Positions 1 through 13,726 of a stretch of 64,000 nt of DNA are shown piece by piece. Origin of the DNA: Tanytarsus gracilentus (Eukaryota > Arthropoda > Insecta > Diptera > Chironomidae). The notes under the pieces are model-generated. The model saw only the letters and a program-made list of their open reading frames with translations. It was not told the origin of the DNA and searched no databases. Position 1 is the stretch's first letter; every line of letters begins with the position of its first letter. The stretch lies in NCBI GenBank assembly GCA_038502055.1, contig JAXRKN010000038.1, positions 3,844,001-3,908,000 on the forward strand. The letters run 5' to 3'. Position numbers and translations under genes: made by a program.

Positions 1-3000
1 TAAGAGAGTATTAAAAATTCAATCTCTCATCGAAGTTTCATTAATGTTAATTACACACACACAATAAAAATGAGAAAAGTCGTGCGATAATTTTGCGGCA
101 TATTAAGAATCGTTCAGAGAATGAGGGGAAAATGTGGAAAGAAAACCATTTTTCACACCATTAATTCTTTTTTCATTTCTTTCTAAAGAAGAGCTCACTG
201 CATACATGTGCGTCTCACTGATGGACATGATTGCAGAATATTGAGCCGTTATTTCTTCTCATTGCATGGCCATCAAGAACACTCGCAGAAGAAAAATATT
301 CTCTCTTACGTAGAGCATTGAGTGAGTGCACAACACTTTGATAAATTACATTAATTTCGAATTGAATAAAACTATATAATATTGAAAATATAATTTGCAA
401 TAATGATTGAATTGATTCAAAAAAATATAATGTAAAGGCGAATGAGTAAGTGAGCGAGAGAGAGCATAAAAAGCTGTCATTGACCTTTCTCAATGTGCAT
501 CACAACAATTGCACATAAAAGTATGCGTCACTTCTTAAGAGCGGCGCAAATTTATTGAATATCATTCATGTTAATAGCTCTGGGAATATCGATGATGATG
601 ATGCTCACACGGGTGTGCAGTAGCGACAGAAGTTTACTGCGAGTCCTTTGTAGTACGAAATGCATAAATCAAGCGGAATTCTTAACATCAAAGGTATTCT
701 GTGCTATGAAATGAGCAGAAAGATTCGCTCTTTTTAGCGCCTTGAGATTCACAAAAATCGATAACGTGTAATTGGACTCCAGCGATTGTTCTTCCAAACC
801 CCGAGCATTGTTGCATCCACATATGCTCGCAGTCATTCGTTATCCATTTGAATTGGTAAACTAGGAGAACAATATTGATAGTAGATAACAAAAGCGAGGC
901 AGCCATACGATGCATATCCGTTAAAGCGCACCAATCAACCAATAGGCCACTCCTTTCATCACCCTTCGATGTATTTTTGCACGCTTTTCAGCGATTGCTA
1001 TTTTAAGGGTGCTGCAATGCTTCAACCCCCATTCATGCTATTCGCACAAAAAGTGCATTTATGCACACATCTATCTCCCTCGGTTGTGTACACAAATGCC
1101 TATGGAGACAAAGTGCAGCCATTATGCAATTTTCCTATAGGTGTTTTGGAGTGAAAATAAATCACTCGACACTGAACGATTTATTTTTAGAATGTCGCAG
1201 CTTTTTAAAATTAAATGAAAAGTTTTCGTCCCTTGAACTTTTAAACTAAATGCATCTCTTGAAAAGAAGACGCTTAAAAAAGCAAGGCGACTTTATTGGC
1301 GTCATTCATTTGCATTGCAGTAGCTGCTGCGGAGTCATGACGGAAGAGCGATAGCGTAATTAAACGTTTACTGTTGAAATCATGTCTCGAGCGATTTAAA
1401 TTGATCATCATCCATTCACCAGACATCGAGTACAAGATGGAAAGTCGCTACTGTTTTTTTTCTGCATGATATCTAACAAGGCGATCAGGTGCAAGAAGGA
1501 GTGAAAACAGCGTTTTTGTTTTTGGATTAACTTCAGATTATAATTCATGTGAAATATTTGTGTGAGTGTGTGTGTGGCGCGCTCAAAAAAGAGCACATCA
1601 AGCGACCACTTCATGCTGTGCATGAAAGAAGAGATCAAAGAGCATTTTCCACTGGTGCTGTTTATTGAGCGACAACGAAAATATATAAAGTGAAGAATTT
1701 TATTTCAATTTATATTGTGAGGTGGTAATTCTGCTGCTGCGGCATGAGAACTCAAGAAGAAGAAGACAAGGGCAGTCAAGTATACAATTTTCAACTTCGT
1801 TTCTTTTTGATTTATCACATTTCTTATTCTGCATACACAACCAGCTCTTCTTACATTTCGCTGAGCTCAATATTATTGTTTTCTCATCATTAATAACAAT
1901 TTTTCATATAAATGCACTCGACTTGCTCTCTCACTCGCGTCTCTCTCACTCACTCTCCCCCCAACTGAAGCTTTTAATATAATTTTTATTTCTTGTTAAT
2001 GGGAATCAGCTTCTGTGTGTAAATTGCACATAATGCACTCTTCGCGTCATATATCTTCTTTTGCTCTCGCTGCTGCTGCTCGATATGCGCGTGAATTGTG
2101 TAGCAATTCAATGTTGTTTGAATATGAAAAAAAAGATATATAGCGAAATGAATGTAGATTACCTTTTGAAAACCAACCATTATCATCAACAAATGATCCT
2201 CTAAGAGATTTACTTTTATAGAGAAAGAAAAAATATGAAATATTGATGATGCAAAAATGATGGATTGATTTTTTTCTTTCATTCATTATGAAAGTGTCTA
2301 AGTTTGCATGCATTGCATGTAAGAGGAGCACATGGGAAAATGTTGAATTCTATAGAGAACAAAAATTGCACATTGTTGTCGGGGGAGAAAATTATATTTT
2401 TTAAAATTCATGACAAAGTATTTTTTTTCTTTGAAAAATATCGATTTTATAGTTTTGCTATAAATTAATTTTGGATACCTATATACCTCATGAAAATTCA
2501 TAGCTCAAATTTAATAAAAAACTTAACTTCAAAGACATCAAAAAAATAATCAGAACCTTAAAAATTATTTATAGACGTTAAATTTTTTTAAAAAATTTTT
2601 CAAAAAATTAAAGACAAATGATTTAAAAATAATAAATAATTTTTATGTCACAACCTTTTACAAAACAACTTAAAACACGAACCTTATTTAATCGTGATTT
2701 TTCATTGCTAAACTTTTAATTTTAAAAGACACTTAAAATATCCATTAAAAATTTGTCGCAATTTAAAAAAAATCCCAAAGGATATTAAACTAAAAATATT
2801 TTTTAGTGAAGAAAAATTACAGCTCATATCACCAAGCAGCCACAGATGCAGACATTATTGTGAGAGAAAAGAAGACAACGAGGAAAAAAATAAATTTTAA
2901 GCACTTTTTATGGATATTTTTCGGAATATATATATTTTTTGTACAGTTAAAAACGATAAATCACCATAAATTTTAGTCTAGAAAAACTCGAAAATGTTTA

Positions 3001-6000
3001 CACACGTCAAACGGGATGAAAAACAGAGCGAAAGAAAAAGGGAAGAGGGAAAGAGCTTTTGATGGATCTGGCAGTGGAGTCACAACCAACGAAAGCAATA
3101 ACAACAACATTAATAACAGCATCATGAGCAGTGAGAGAGAAGCATTCTGGTGGTGCAAAGTAAACAAAAATCTCTCCAGAAAATGAAGTACAAAGAAAAG
3201 CCTCGACAGCACAGCAAGTGAGGAAAATCCATACGATTTTTGCCACCACGACCATACCACAACATATCGTAACGTGTGAGAGAGGAGAGGAATTGGCAAT
3301 ACACATGCAGCACCCCGAACACAATCACACCAGTGCTCGTCTCTAAACCATTCCATGCACTTTTCGTCTCGTTTCTATGTACACACTCGCGCATTCTCAC
3401 AATCAGACGAAAAACGCGCAAAAAGTGTCTGACTATAGCTGCCAACACTAGCGCAAGCAAAAACTTTTTCGCATCTTTTCACGAACACAATTAAGGCACG
3501 CGTATATTTAAAGCTCTCCTCAATTTTAAGCTTCGGCTCTCTTTGTAATGACTCCTCATGCCACAATTTCATTCGAAAATCCCCCTTATTACAGTCTGTT
3601 GTCAGTCATTCATCCATTCTTGTATAGGTCGTGGGGTGGGTGAGGGTGGTGAAATATATACAGGGAGGTTACAAACACTCGAAAAAAGAGAGTGCAATGT
3701 TATTGTTGCTTCACTCTCTGCTGCTTTGCTTTTACAACATCGTGTCGTATATTCGCCAATATATTTTATAGGGCTTGCATGTATAGCACAACTACTCAAT
3801 ATATTTCCCCAACTCTTCTTTTTTTTCTTAACTTAGTAATAGTCGACACACAAAGATTATCCAGGCACAAGGAGGAATGAGTGAGTGCGAGGTGGCTTAC
3901 GAATGTATTACTAAGTAAACTTCGTTAAGTTATACAAAAGAGCTGCTGTGAGAGAGTGTAAAAAGAGTTTATAAAGGAGACACACGAATCATACACACGA
4001 TAATTGTGTATAGTATGGCTTGTCTCGTATTCTCTCTCTCTTTTTTGCGTATATTCTGAGCGACTAGCTTTTTTGAGTGTATTGAACGTGTACACGAAGC
4101 GACGTGTATATACATCGTCGAGTGTCTACATTCTGCATCTCTGGATATTTGAAGAAAACGCAGTTGACTGCGTTCTATATGCTACCAAACGACTAAACGT
4201 CAGTTTCAAAATAAGTCTCTACTCGGCCGCATTTGTAAGTTTGCAGGTCTCCCGTAAAAAATATTGGATTTTAATATTTCAGTTCTTTGCTAAGTTTTAT
4301 TAAAATTAAAATCAACCAAGTCGATAGAAAAATTTAATATTTTATTTTTTCTAAAAAAATCAAAATTATCGCTCTAGAAAAATAAAACTCGCGAGATATT
4401 TCGGCAAAATTATAAAAAAATTATTTTCGGTGATTTTTTTTTTGCAAAAACATGAAACTCTAAAAATATTTTATTCTGATGGTGATGAGGAAAAAAATTG
4501 TGTGTGTGCACAGTGCAAAAAAAAAGAGGAAAAATTATTGAGAGATGCATGAGGAAAACTCACTTTGAAAAATTATAGTGTAAATGAGCAAAAAAAAGAA
4601 GAAAAATTTATAAGTTTTGTCGTAAATTGTGCAAGAAATTTTTTTTGGCAGATTTTTGATTTTTTTTCTCTCTCGCAATTTTGAAGGCCAAATTAAATTA
4701 AATTTAAAATTTATATAGAAAAAAAGTCCAAATCAATGTAAAATTCACAAACACGTCGCTGTTGCCGACTGATGATGATACAATAGATCGCAATCTACAA
4801 AATAGTTTTGTCTGCAACCGTCCCAGTCATTTGTGTGTACTTTTTTTCGAAATTGAATTTTAAATTCACTCATTTGCGTGAATAAAGTCAAAGCATGAAA
4901 TGAAAAATAAAAATCAATGAAATAATTGGATCGGAAGTGGAGACGTTGCCAAATACATTGTAAATTTTTTCTTCTCTCTGCTCTTCAATTTTGATATTAT
5001 TTTTTTTTTTATTTAATTTTTCAATGCCTAATTCGTGTGTGCCAGGGAATTGAAAATAGCTCGAACGTGCATAACAAGTGATTTATGAACAATTCAGTTA
5101 ATCAACTACTAATATCCATTAATAATGATTTAAGCTTTCGTGAACGCCTTGAAAAAAGTCTTAGCTTAATGAGAAAAGAATTTTCTTTTCTCGAGTTGCA
5201 ATATAGCGTTGCACTAGTAGTGCAGGTGTCCAAGCTCGCGTTCCTTACAACTCTCCCATTTCCTATATTATTAAAAGTATGTTCGCCGATGAAGTAGAAA
5301 AATTATCTAATTAATTTTCAAACTCGACTGACATTTTTTATGCAATTAAATCTTAAAAATCTACCGACATTGTCAATCGAGTGAATTATTACTCGGCTCT
5401 TTCTCTTTTTTTTTGCAACTTCGAAGCTGCTGTTGATCTCTCTCTCTCGATGCACACAGATGACATAGACGTACAGTAGATTATTGATTGACATTCATCT
5501 CAAATTAGAGAGTCTATTAAAGGACGACAATAAAATTTATTAGATTCCGCAATGATGTGGACACGAGAATGAAGTCACATTTCATAATAAATTGCATTTT
5601 CCTTCCTTCATACGGCTTGGGATAATTTATTTGCTGATGCTGCGTCAAACCCCCGTCCTCTTATCATAAAAAATATGAACTTTCAAGTGATGTGTGAAAT
5701 ATTTCCTAAACTGGCTATAATCGATGAATTTGCTGTGCGGCAGCAGCCGTAGAACGGTGCAAAAAATCGAACGCAAATTGCCTCTTAAATAAATTATTTC
5801 GTAGAGTGAGATTTTTTTGTCGTTCTCGAAGCGAGTCATTGTTGCACAATATGCACTGACCATGGCCATAGATTTTTCTGCTATGATGCCACTTAATTCC
5901 CTATAAATACATCTGGTGGCACGAAGTAGGTTATGAAAATGTTGCTGCCAAAATTCTGTTGTCATCGAATGACATGGCTAACATCGAGTAAGAGTAAAAC

Positions 6001-7690
6001 GCACCGAAAAAAAAGTGTTTTTTTGGCATCACATTGTTGTTTTTTCAACTCTTGCATTCTTTTGAGATAGTCGAGCGAGAGGATTGAATACACAAAAAAA
6101 AGAATCCGGACATACATATGCATACAGTAGTGCAGGTGAACTAGAAAAGTCAAATCGTTCCATTATGTGAAACTGGATTAATTTCGCTCTCTTTTCATTG
6201 AGCTTCTCTTGCACGTCTAAATTCCAATGTGTGTGCAATGCATGCCATCCGAAAAAAAAGTAGTAAAGTACTTTTATCACTTCCACTTCATGTCCATGTT
6301 GTGCATGTATCCAAATAATTCGACTCTTAAACCTTTTTAATCTGGTACGGGTTGTTTATACTTTTTTTTTCGGGGAAGTAGTGGCGACGGCGGTTGATGT
6401 GTTATGGCATATTTTTCAACTGCTTGCATTGTTTGGTGCGTTAGTCCGATAAAAATGTGTTTATTTCAACACCAGCGAGGAGGAATGCATTTTTTGCGCA
6501 AGATAGTGCGGATGAAGCAACAAAGCAATTGAGAGAAATATCATCATCAGTATCATGGCAACAAAACAATCACATTGAGCGACATAACAATGTACAAAAG
6601 CCCATCATATGGTTCAATGGGAAAAAGAAGAAAAATTTGATTAAATGGAGTCCGTTCAATATTTTTTTTCTTTTCAACCTTCGAAATCTATGGCAACGCA
6701 GTATTTCGATTTTTAGTAGGCATGCGACACTGTCAAAAAATCCATAATCTCCTCACCGGCCCTTCACACACAAAAACTGTGTGTATCAATTTTATTGATT
6801 TCCACTGCAGACACACATAAAGCTTTTCCCACCTCAGTCTGTCGATTAATTGACGCTTAAAAACTGAAATATTACAAAAAATAATTTTATAAAAAATTTT
6901 AACAAATTTCTCTCTCTCTCTCTTTTATTTTCAGTAATTTTTAATTTTTCTTCATCCAAAATTAAATCCAAAAATACATAAAAAAATTAAAAATTTTGCA
7001 ACCGAATTTCGGAGTTTTTGATTCAACACAAAAAAGCAAAAAAAAAAGTAAAAAAGTCGCGAAAAAGTTTTTGTGGAAAATTAATTAATTTTCGCGTAAA
7101 AGTGAATCAATCACACTTTATACACTCATCTCGTCAAGGAACAATTTTTCGGAATAAAAATCACTTAAGTTTTTTATTCATTCGTCAAAAAAAGAAGATA
7201 CTAAGTTTAGCTGCTTTCTTAAAAAAAGTACATAGATTAAAGGAAAAAATTAACAATTAATTGAAATAAGCTCGTTAGCACTTTAAGCACACCAAAACAC
7301 AAAAAAACACACTCTCACACACATTCTTTGTATGTAATTTAATGGACGAATGGAGCAAATTTTCTTCTCATATGCAAAAATAATCAATCCATTGAAGATA
7401 TAAAGGAAAAAATAGTGCGACTTTGAATAGTTGTGGATAATTTCGTAAGAGGAAGAAAAAAGTTAAATTAAGTAACAATTTAATCGTTAAAGTTAAGTGA
7501 ATTTCTAAATTGTGATTTTGTGCATATTATATTGCCTCGATTGAGTCATCAAATAATCTTCAGCGAAATCAAATAAGGAGCGAAATCCAGATAAAAAAAA
7601 AAGTTATTTGGTAGCAACTCAAAAAAGAAGCGTGTAACTTTATTTTCGATAAATTTAATCGTGACCGCGATTCAGAGGATTCAGACTTTG
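1..7690. other. Gene-free upstream region
   Basis: I see no protein-coding gene here. The open frames on both strands are short, low in complexity and show no domain, and they fit chance in A+T-rich DNA. The stretch is rich in homopolymer A/T runs, CT/GA simple repeats (for example 449-464 and 6911-6924) and a short GAT microsatellite near 591-603. It is probably intergenic DNA or the 5' regulatory flank of the BTB zinc-finger gene. If that gene has a promoter further upstream, part of it could be intron. Confidence 0.6.
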
Positions 7691-7810
7691 ATATCATCAC
7701 TATCTAATAACTCTCAAGTGACAGAGTTAACCGGTGAACTTGAGTGGTTCCTTTCGTCTTTATGGAGGTGAGCTGGGAAAGCTTCGCCCAACTGGGATTT
7801 TTCGAATAAG
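7690..7810 (+). promoter_or_regulatory. Possible non-coding 5' exon of the BTB-ZF gene
   Basis: This patch is more G+C-rich than its surroundings. It has two good splice-donor matches, gtgagc at 7768 and gtgagt at 7811, and the second follows the bases AATAAG. The first coding exon of the BTB gene begins at a splice acceptor (27028-27029) with only 17 untranslated bases before the ATG, so at least one upstream non-coding exon must exist. This is the best candidate seen, but no start site or cDNA support is visible and other donors exist in the region. Confidence 0.3.
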
Positions 7811-10800
7811 GTGAGTTTTCTAGTTTTTTTAAAAAAAATTTCCACGTTTCACCGTCGGTAGAAAAGAAGAAAAAAATTGTAACATCAACCTTACATGCAT
7901 GTGTAAAATGAAATGAGGAAAAAATGAGATATTTTGTGTGGCAAACCTCACACTTCCTCCTTCGATGCCTTCGGTGCTGTTAATTTTTTTTTCATGCACA
8001 AAACAAGTTTCACATTTTAAGCTAATACAGGAACTTGTGTTGGTTTTCGATACTCTCTCTCTCTACTTTTTCTATGATCATGAAAATATTCAAAGAAGGC
8101 GAAAAGAGAAAAATCGTTTTAATTACGCACGGAGACTCTCTCAGAAGACTTCTATAGATGTAAAAGATTTCGCGTCCAACGGCGAAAGAGAAAGAATATT
8201 TTTAAAGATTTAAGGATTTTTATAAATTACGTAACCGAAACGAAACTAAATCACTATTTTTATCTAGTCATAAATTTCACATCAGGGTATCGGGCATATT
8301 AAGAGTATTAACCCCATAAAATATAAATTTCTTCTTATTTAAGTCCAAGAAGATTAGAATTAATTTTAGTCATTTTACACTTGATCAACATCAAGGGCAT
8401 AAAACTTTATTTTTTCTATAAGTTGAGTTCTTCTGCTGATAAATTTAATGAACGGTTGCGAATAAAAATATGAAAGATGAATAACAAAAAAAAGAGGGAA
8501 TGGTCATCAACCAGTTCGCAACGCGCAGTAAAATAGATCGTATTTCTAATGTTCTTTAATAAAAGGCTATTTCTAAAATTTACACACAAAAAATAAATTT
8601 TTAATAATTCATGCACAATGAATTTGAAGATTTTTTGGGAGTCCTGCATATGGGCTGTCAAAAAAAGGTTCATTCAAACCTCATTTCAAAGAATTCCTTC
8701 GACCACATTATAAAAATTAATCATTGATCAAGAAACGCAGCACAATGACGGATATCACGGGAGATTAGAGCTGTTTTCATTATATAACGTTCAATTTTAG
8801 AACCCAAATCTAAAAGATTTTTTTTCTCCTCTCGCACATAACCAACACATTCGCGATTTTAAAACAAGACCCAAAAGAGCGGTAACAAAAAAATTTAAAA
8901 TTCAAAGAAGAAAAAAAACGCGTGCAATATATTTTATTGGTATGTGCGGTTTCTTCTTATTTGCACCAAAACGACTTTGAACGTTTTTTTTTCAGCAACA
9001 GCACAAAAAACACATCTTCGCATTTTCAGATGTTAATGAAAAGAGACCTAACTTGCTTCGAATTTATATATTTTTTTCTTGATCTTCTAGAAAAAAATTC
9101 TTGGACGGTTCAGTTCAAGTTTAACGAATATTTTTTCATATAAATCTTTTCTCTAGTTTGAGATAAAGAAAACTTTAAAACATATCGCTGAAAGTTGATT
9201 TGAAATTTTAATCAATTCTGTGCCCAAAAAATACAAGCTCATAGTATTCACATTGCACAATGTGAGTTAGCCTTTATCACTGTCGTTTGAGAGCAAAAAA
9301 ATCTCAAAAGAAAAAAACTTTTTTCTCTTATCGCTCGGAAAAAATTGTAAAATGCAATTTTTATCAGTTTTGAGATTAGAAATCGACGTGCAATAAATAA
9401 ATTGATTATATATTTTCGCTTCGCATATTCCGGAAATTTTTTTTGTGTGTGTGTATTGCAGCAGGACGTATATAATGAATGGTTTTAACGCGTTTCAAGT
9501 TCTACTCATCAAAAAAAAAATCAAATTGACCTCCAAATTTTTTTAAATTCACAGAAAAAAAAGAGTTGTGCGTTCAATTTGATGTGTACGAAACTGCGAA
9601 TTTTTTTCATCGTTTCGTTTTTGTTGTGTTTGGCACATTTTAAATGACACAAAATTTTAAAGCAATTTTTTCCGCTCCTCTCATTTTTCGACGACGGCCT
9701 TGGTGAAAGGTATGAAAATAATAATTTGAGAGTTTGATATTAATATATATAAAAGATATTAAAATATATATACAAGTGTGAATTAAGACACTGCAACAAT
9801 TACTTCCTTACTATGCTCATACGGAATATATGAGGCCTCTCTCGTGAGCTTCACTCAGAGAGCGATAGATTAGTAAATGTAGTGAACTAAGTCGAGCATC
9901 ATTATTCACATGGCAATAAATTTTCCTACAGCTTAACTGATAAGTAGAAAACTTTTTCAACTTCGAAAAAATTCCTGTAATAAATTGTGAAATGTAACTT
10001 TTATAGCAAATAACTGAGAGATGCTTTGATGCAATTTGAAATGCAAAAAAAAACAGCGAAATAAAAAAAATCATTTGAACTGTTGCCAGGAAAAAAATTG
10101 TGTTCATGAATTGGAATAAAGTTATGCAATCGCAGTGAAAAAAAATCAATTTTGCATTGCCGAAAATGACGATGCACAGATTTGTATGAAAAGTCACACA
10201 CAACAACAAAAAAAACCTTATTTCCATCAGCTTCATCATAGTCACAAGTCGAAAGAGGTGAGGAGTGAGAATAATATTTAATAAAACACACACACACAAA
10301 TATATAAATTGGTGCGGTGACGATAAGATAAGCGTAACACCGTGAAGTGTAGCGAAAAATTCATTAAATGCACGTTCGTTGTATACCTGAAAATGTGCAT
10401 TTGTGCACACACTCCATCAGTGATAACGTAAGCGCGTACCGAGCGTCGAGAATGTAATATTTTTCTTCCTTCTCGTCGCTCTTTCTTTATCACAATTCAG
10501 CTATAAGAAACAACTTCATTTTCCAGCAAATCGAGCAAAGATCACATGCAGAGGTAAAATTTTGATAATGGCATAATAATAAATTTTTTTTGGTTGGTTG
10601 CGATGACGAACGCAAAACGCAATGTCAATGAGATTATAGGAAAGAAACACACAACTGAGCATACAGAAGCGAACGTGAGATCGAAATATTGCTCTAAAAG
10701 CCTCACTCCGCGACGATGGAAAAAGAAGAACTGAGATGAGAACTCGGCATCTGTTTTCGCGAATTTTTAAAGAATACGCACTTACACACTTTTGTGCGTA

Positions 10801-13712
10801 AAATGTGTGTCAAGGTTTCCTCGATATTTTAATTCTTGGCTATCAGACAGTCTCTCACCTCTTCCTGTTCACTTTTTTTTTCGCTATGCGGTGAGCGACC
10901 GCAGGAACGCGGCCTAAACGGCTCGATTCGCGTCTAATGAATTTTTTATGCGAAAAAATTTGCTTTGTGTGCGTGCCAATAGAGATTTGCAAAAGAATTT
11001 ATGCGTTTGTGTGTAACGCACCAAAAATATACTTTTGACTCATATTTGCTAATTTTATTTCATTGCCCGACGTTTCATGGTGTAGTGGTAGTGCGAGACA
11101 ATTTGCGATTTTTGATGTTTAGTGAACAAAAATTTTTTTTGGCCAATGTTCGTTCGTCTGGAAACAACTTTACATTTTTTTTATGACTTTACGATAATTC
11201 TTTTTCATATAAATTTAAATATAATATTTTATATACGTAGACATTCTGTGTTACCCGATACGATGATGAGTGCACGTTGCGTAAGACCAAAACCACATTT
11301 TTATGGTAATCATCTGCAGGAACCCCACACACAATCGTTCTTTTCGCACCAGACGTCTGCAGAATATTTTTTTCTCTTCCTTTCGGGAATTATATATTTT
11401 CCACTGCGATATGTATCTGTTTGTATATTTTTATTTCATGTTTTATGACTCGCTTCACAATTCTCTTTTTTTTCGACTGAATTTAATTTCAATTTCTACA
11501 CACAGAAGCCAGTGTGCGTGCATATTTTTATATTATATATTTTTTTGGCTCCTCTTCATAAACTCCTTCTCATTATAATTCGCATTAAAGCTAAAAAAAG
11601 TCGCAACATGCTGCAATTAGGTCTACATCACAATAATAATGCCATTATCGTTTAGATCAAACTTATTTCTTTCTTATTTTTTTCTTCATCATCGGCCGAT
11701 AATCTTCTTCAACATGACGCGTTATTAAATTTATTTTTATTCACATTTATGAAGTGAGAGAGAAAGAAAAAGGAGGAAAAATATCGAGCGAAATAAAATC
11801 ATTTACACTTGGGCAAACGTAAAACTGTGCAAGGTCAGCATGCATTCGATGAAGTAATTATTATGCATAAAGTTTATTACACGAATTGAACAGACATTTT
11901 CTGATAACGTATTTTGCTTGTTGCACAATCATGTTTCACAAATCGTGAATAGCTCCGGGACAGAGTTAAGAGCTGAAAAATGCGATGCAATTTTCTTCTC
12001 TCCCTAGATCACAATTCTTCTCTTTCTTGTGACAAGAACAAAGTCGTGAGCTTTTTTTCTATGCATAGCCAGTATGTAAATAATTATTGGGGCTGTCGAT
12101 GAAGTTTGAGGTGTATATAAATAATTTCTTTATGATCTTTGCGCGCTGATATTTGAACACGAGAATTTAAATTGAAACGCTTTGAAAGTTTTCGACCTTG
12201 TGAATTAATTTTTTTTATAAAGTGATAAGAGCTTTAAGTTGTGCATCAAACTTGATAAATTTCCTTAAAAAAGAACAGCAGACAGTTTATTTTTAATAAA
12301 TATTTACAAACTACTTTAAAAAATGTACATCATCAATTTTTTTGATTAAAAAATATTTTATATAAAATCTTGAAATGTTATAAAAAATTACACAAATTAT
12401 TGAAATATTTTTTAGTAAACTTAAACTTGTAATTTTGACAGTTAAAAATTTCTGAAGGATATAAAATTTTGGTTTTGAAGCCAATTTTCATTGGTGGCCT
12501 TTATGTCGGAAAATCTAGACATTTTTTAATATTTTGACTTTCAAAATTTGAAATTAGTTTTTAATTTTAATCCGAAAATCATTTCTCTATAATTATTACA
12601 GCTAATAATAATTCTACTTGATAATTCTACAAAAATCATCAACAACAACAATACTTTGCCAACAAAGAACAGTGGGGGTGCAAATGTTGTTGTTAATGAG
12701 AAGAAAAAAAATATGCAAAAAGTCTATTTTGCACTGAAAATTATGTGCGAAGAAAAAGCGAAAAATTTTCGCTCATAAGTCATGGGACATGAGACACTCA
12801 CACACATGTTAAAAATATATGCGACACACACGCGAGTTTAAATCTAATTCACTTCAAATAAATCTTAATAAATGCTCTCGCTATCAGCTTCGCATTCCTA
12901 CTCTATTTTTTTCCGTTAGAGAAACTTTAAATCTATCGCCATTTCCTAGGCTGATTCGTTGGCGTTCAAAATTTACGACTTTTCACATAGCGATTTCAAT
13001 TACTTACATTTTTTCTCTCTCTCCTCTTTTTTTTGCGTTTTCTATCTGCCATGTCTTTGAGTAGTTTTTCTGTGTGCGATCTTTTCATAGCGATGCATGC
13101 ATGCATTTTTAAAAATAGTTTAAGCGCGATAGTGGCCGTCTCTGAGTGAGTGCACACAGAAAAGCTTTTCTTTTTTGTGAGCGCTGTGAAGAGAAAGAAA
13201 TGAAGGAGGAAAAAAGGAGATCAGACTTGCGAGAACGCTAATGAATATTAATTTTCATAGTTTTAGTTGTAAAAAAATTTACTTCTTTCTTCGCATCGAG
13301 AGCTGTCGGCACATATTGATTTATATATGTAACGTGGAGAAAGAAATTTTCGCTTATCATCCACACGACGACGGCATTATTTGCATCGCGAGACACACTC
13401 GCACTCTCGTCCACTCACTAAGCAACGTAATTACGTTAATCCTGATCAAATGTCATCATATTAAAATCTTTCTCGTTTTTCTTGTCGCGATTTTACTTGT
13501 CGCGTGTTTTATAATTAATCGTGATGGTCTCTTAGCACAATTAATCCAATAAATTGCAACATATGTAGCAAAAAAAGAGAAGAGAGGAAAAAGTTGTTTG
13601 AATTTACGTTCACATCTCTACTATATGATTCGTTGGATGATGATGATGATGGTGGCATGGCTTGCTAGCTAATATGAAGTCATTTAAATAAGAGCGAACC
13701 TCGTATCATCAT

Positions 13713-13726
13713 CCGCGGTACCGCGG
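13713..13726. promoter_or_regulatory. Perfect 14-base GC-rich palindrome
   Basis: CCGCGGTACCGCGG is self-complementary and lies in A+T-rich intronic or upstream DNA. It could be a binding site for a dimeric factor. No specific factor can be named from sequence alone. Confidence 0.3.

Noticed and set aside
9817..10410. 197-codon minus-strand open frame
   Set aside because: Phe-, Leu- and Ile-rich translation of A+T-rich DNA with overlapping frames and no recognisable motif; no splice or promoter context.
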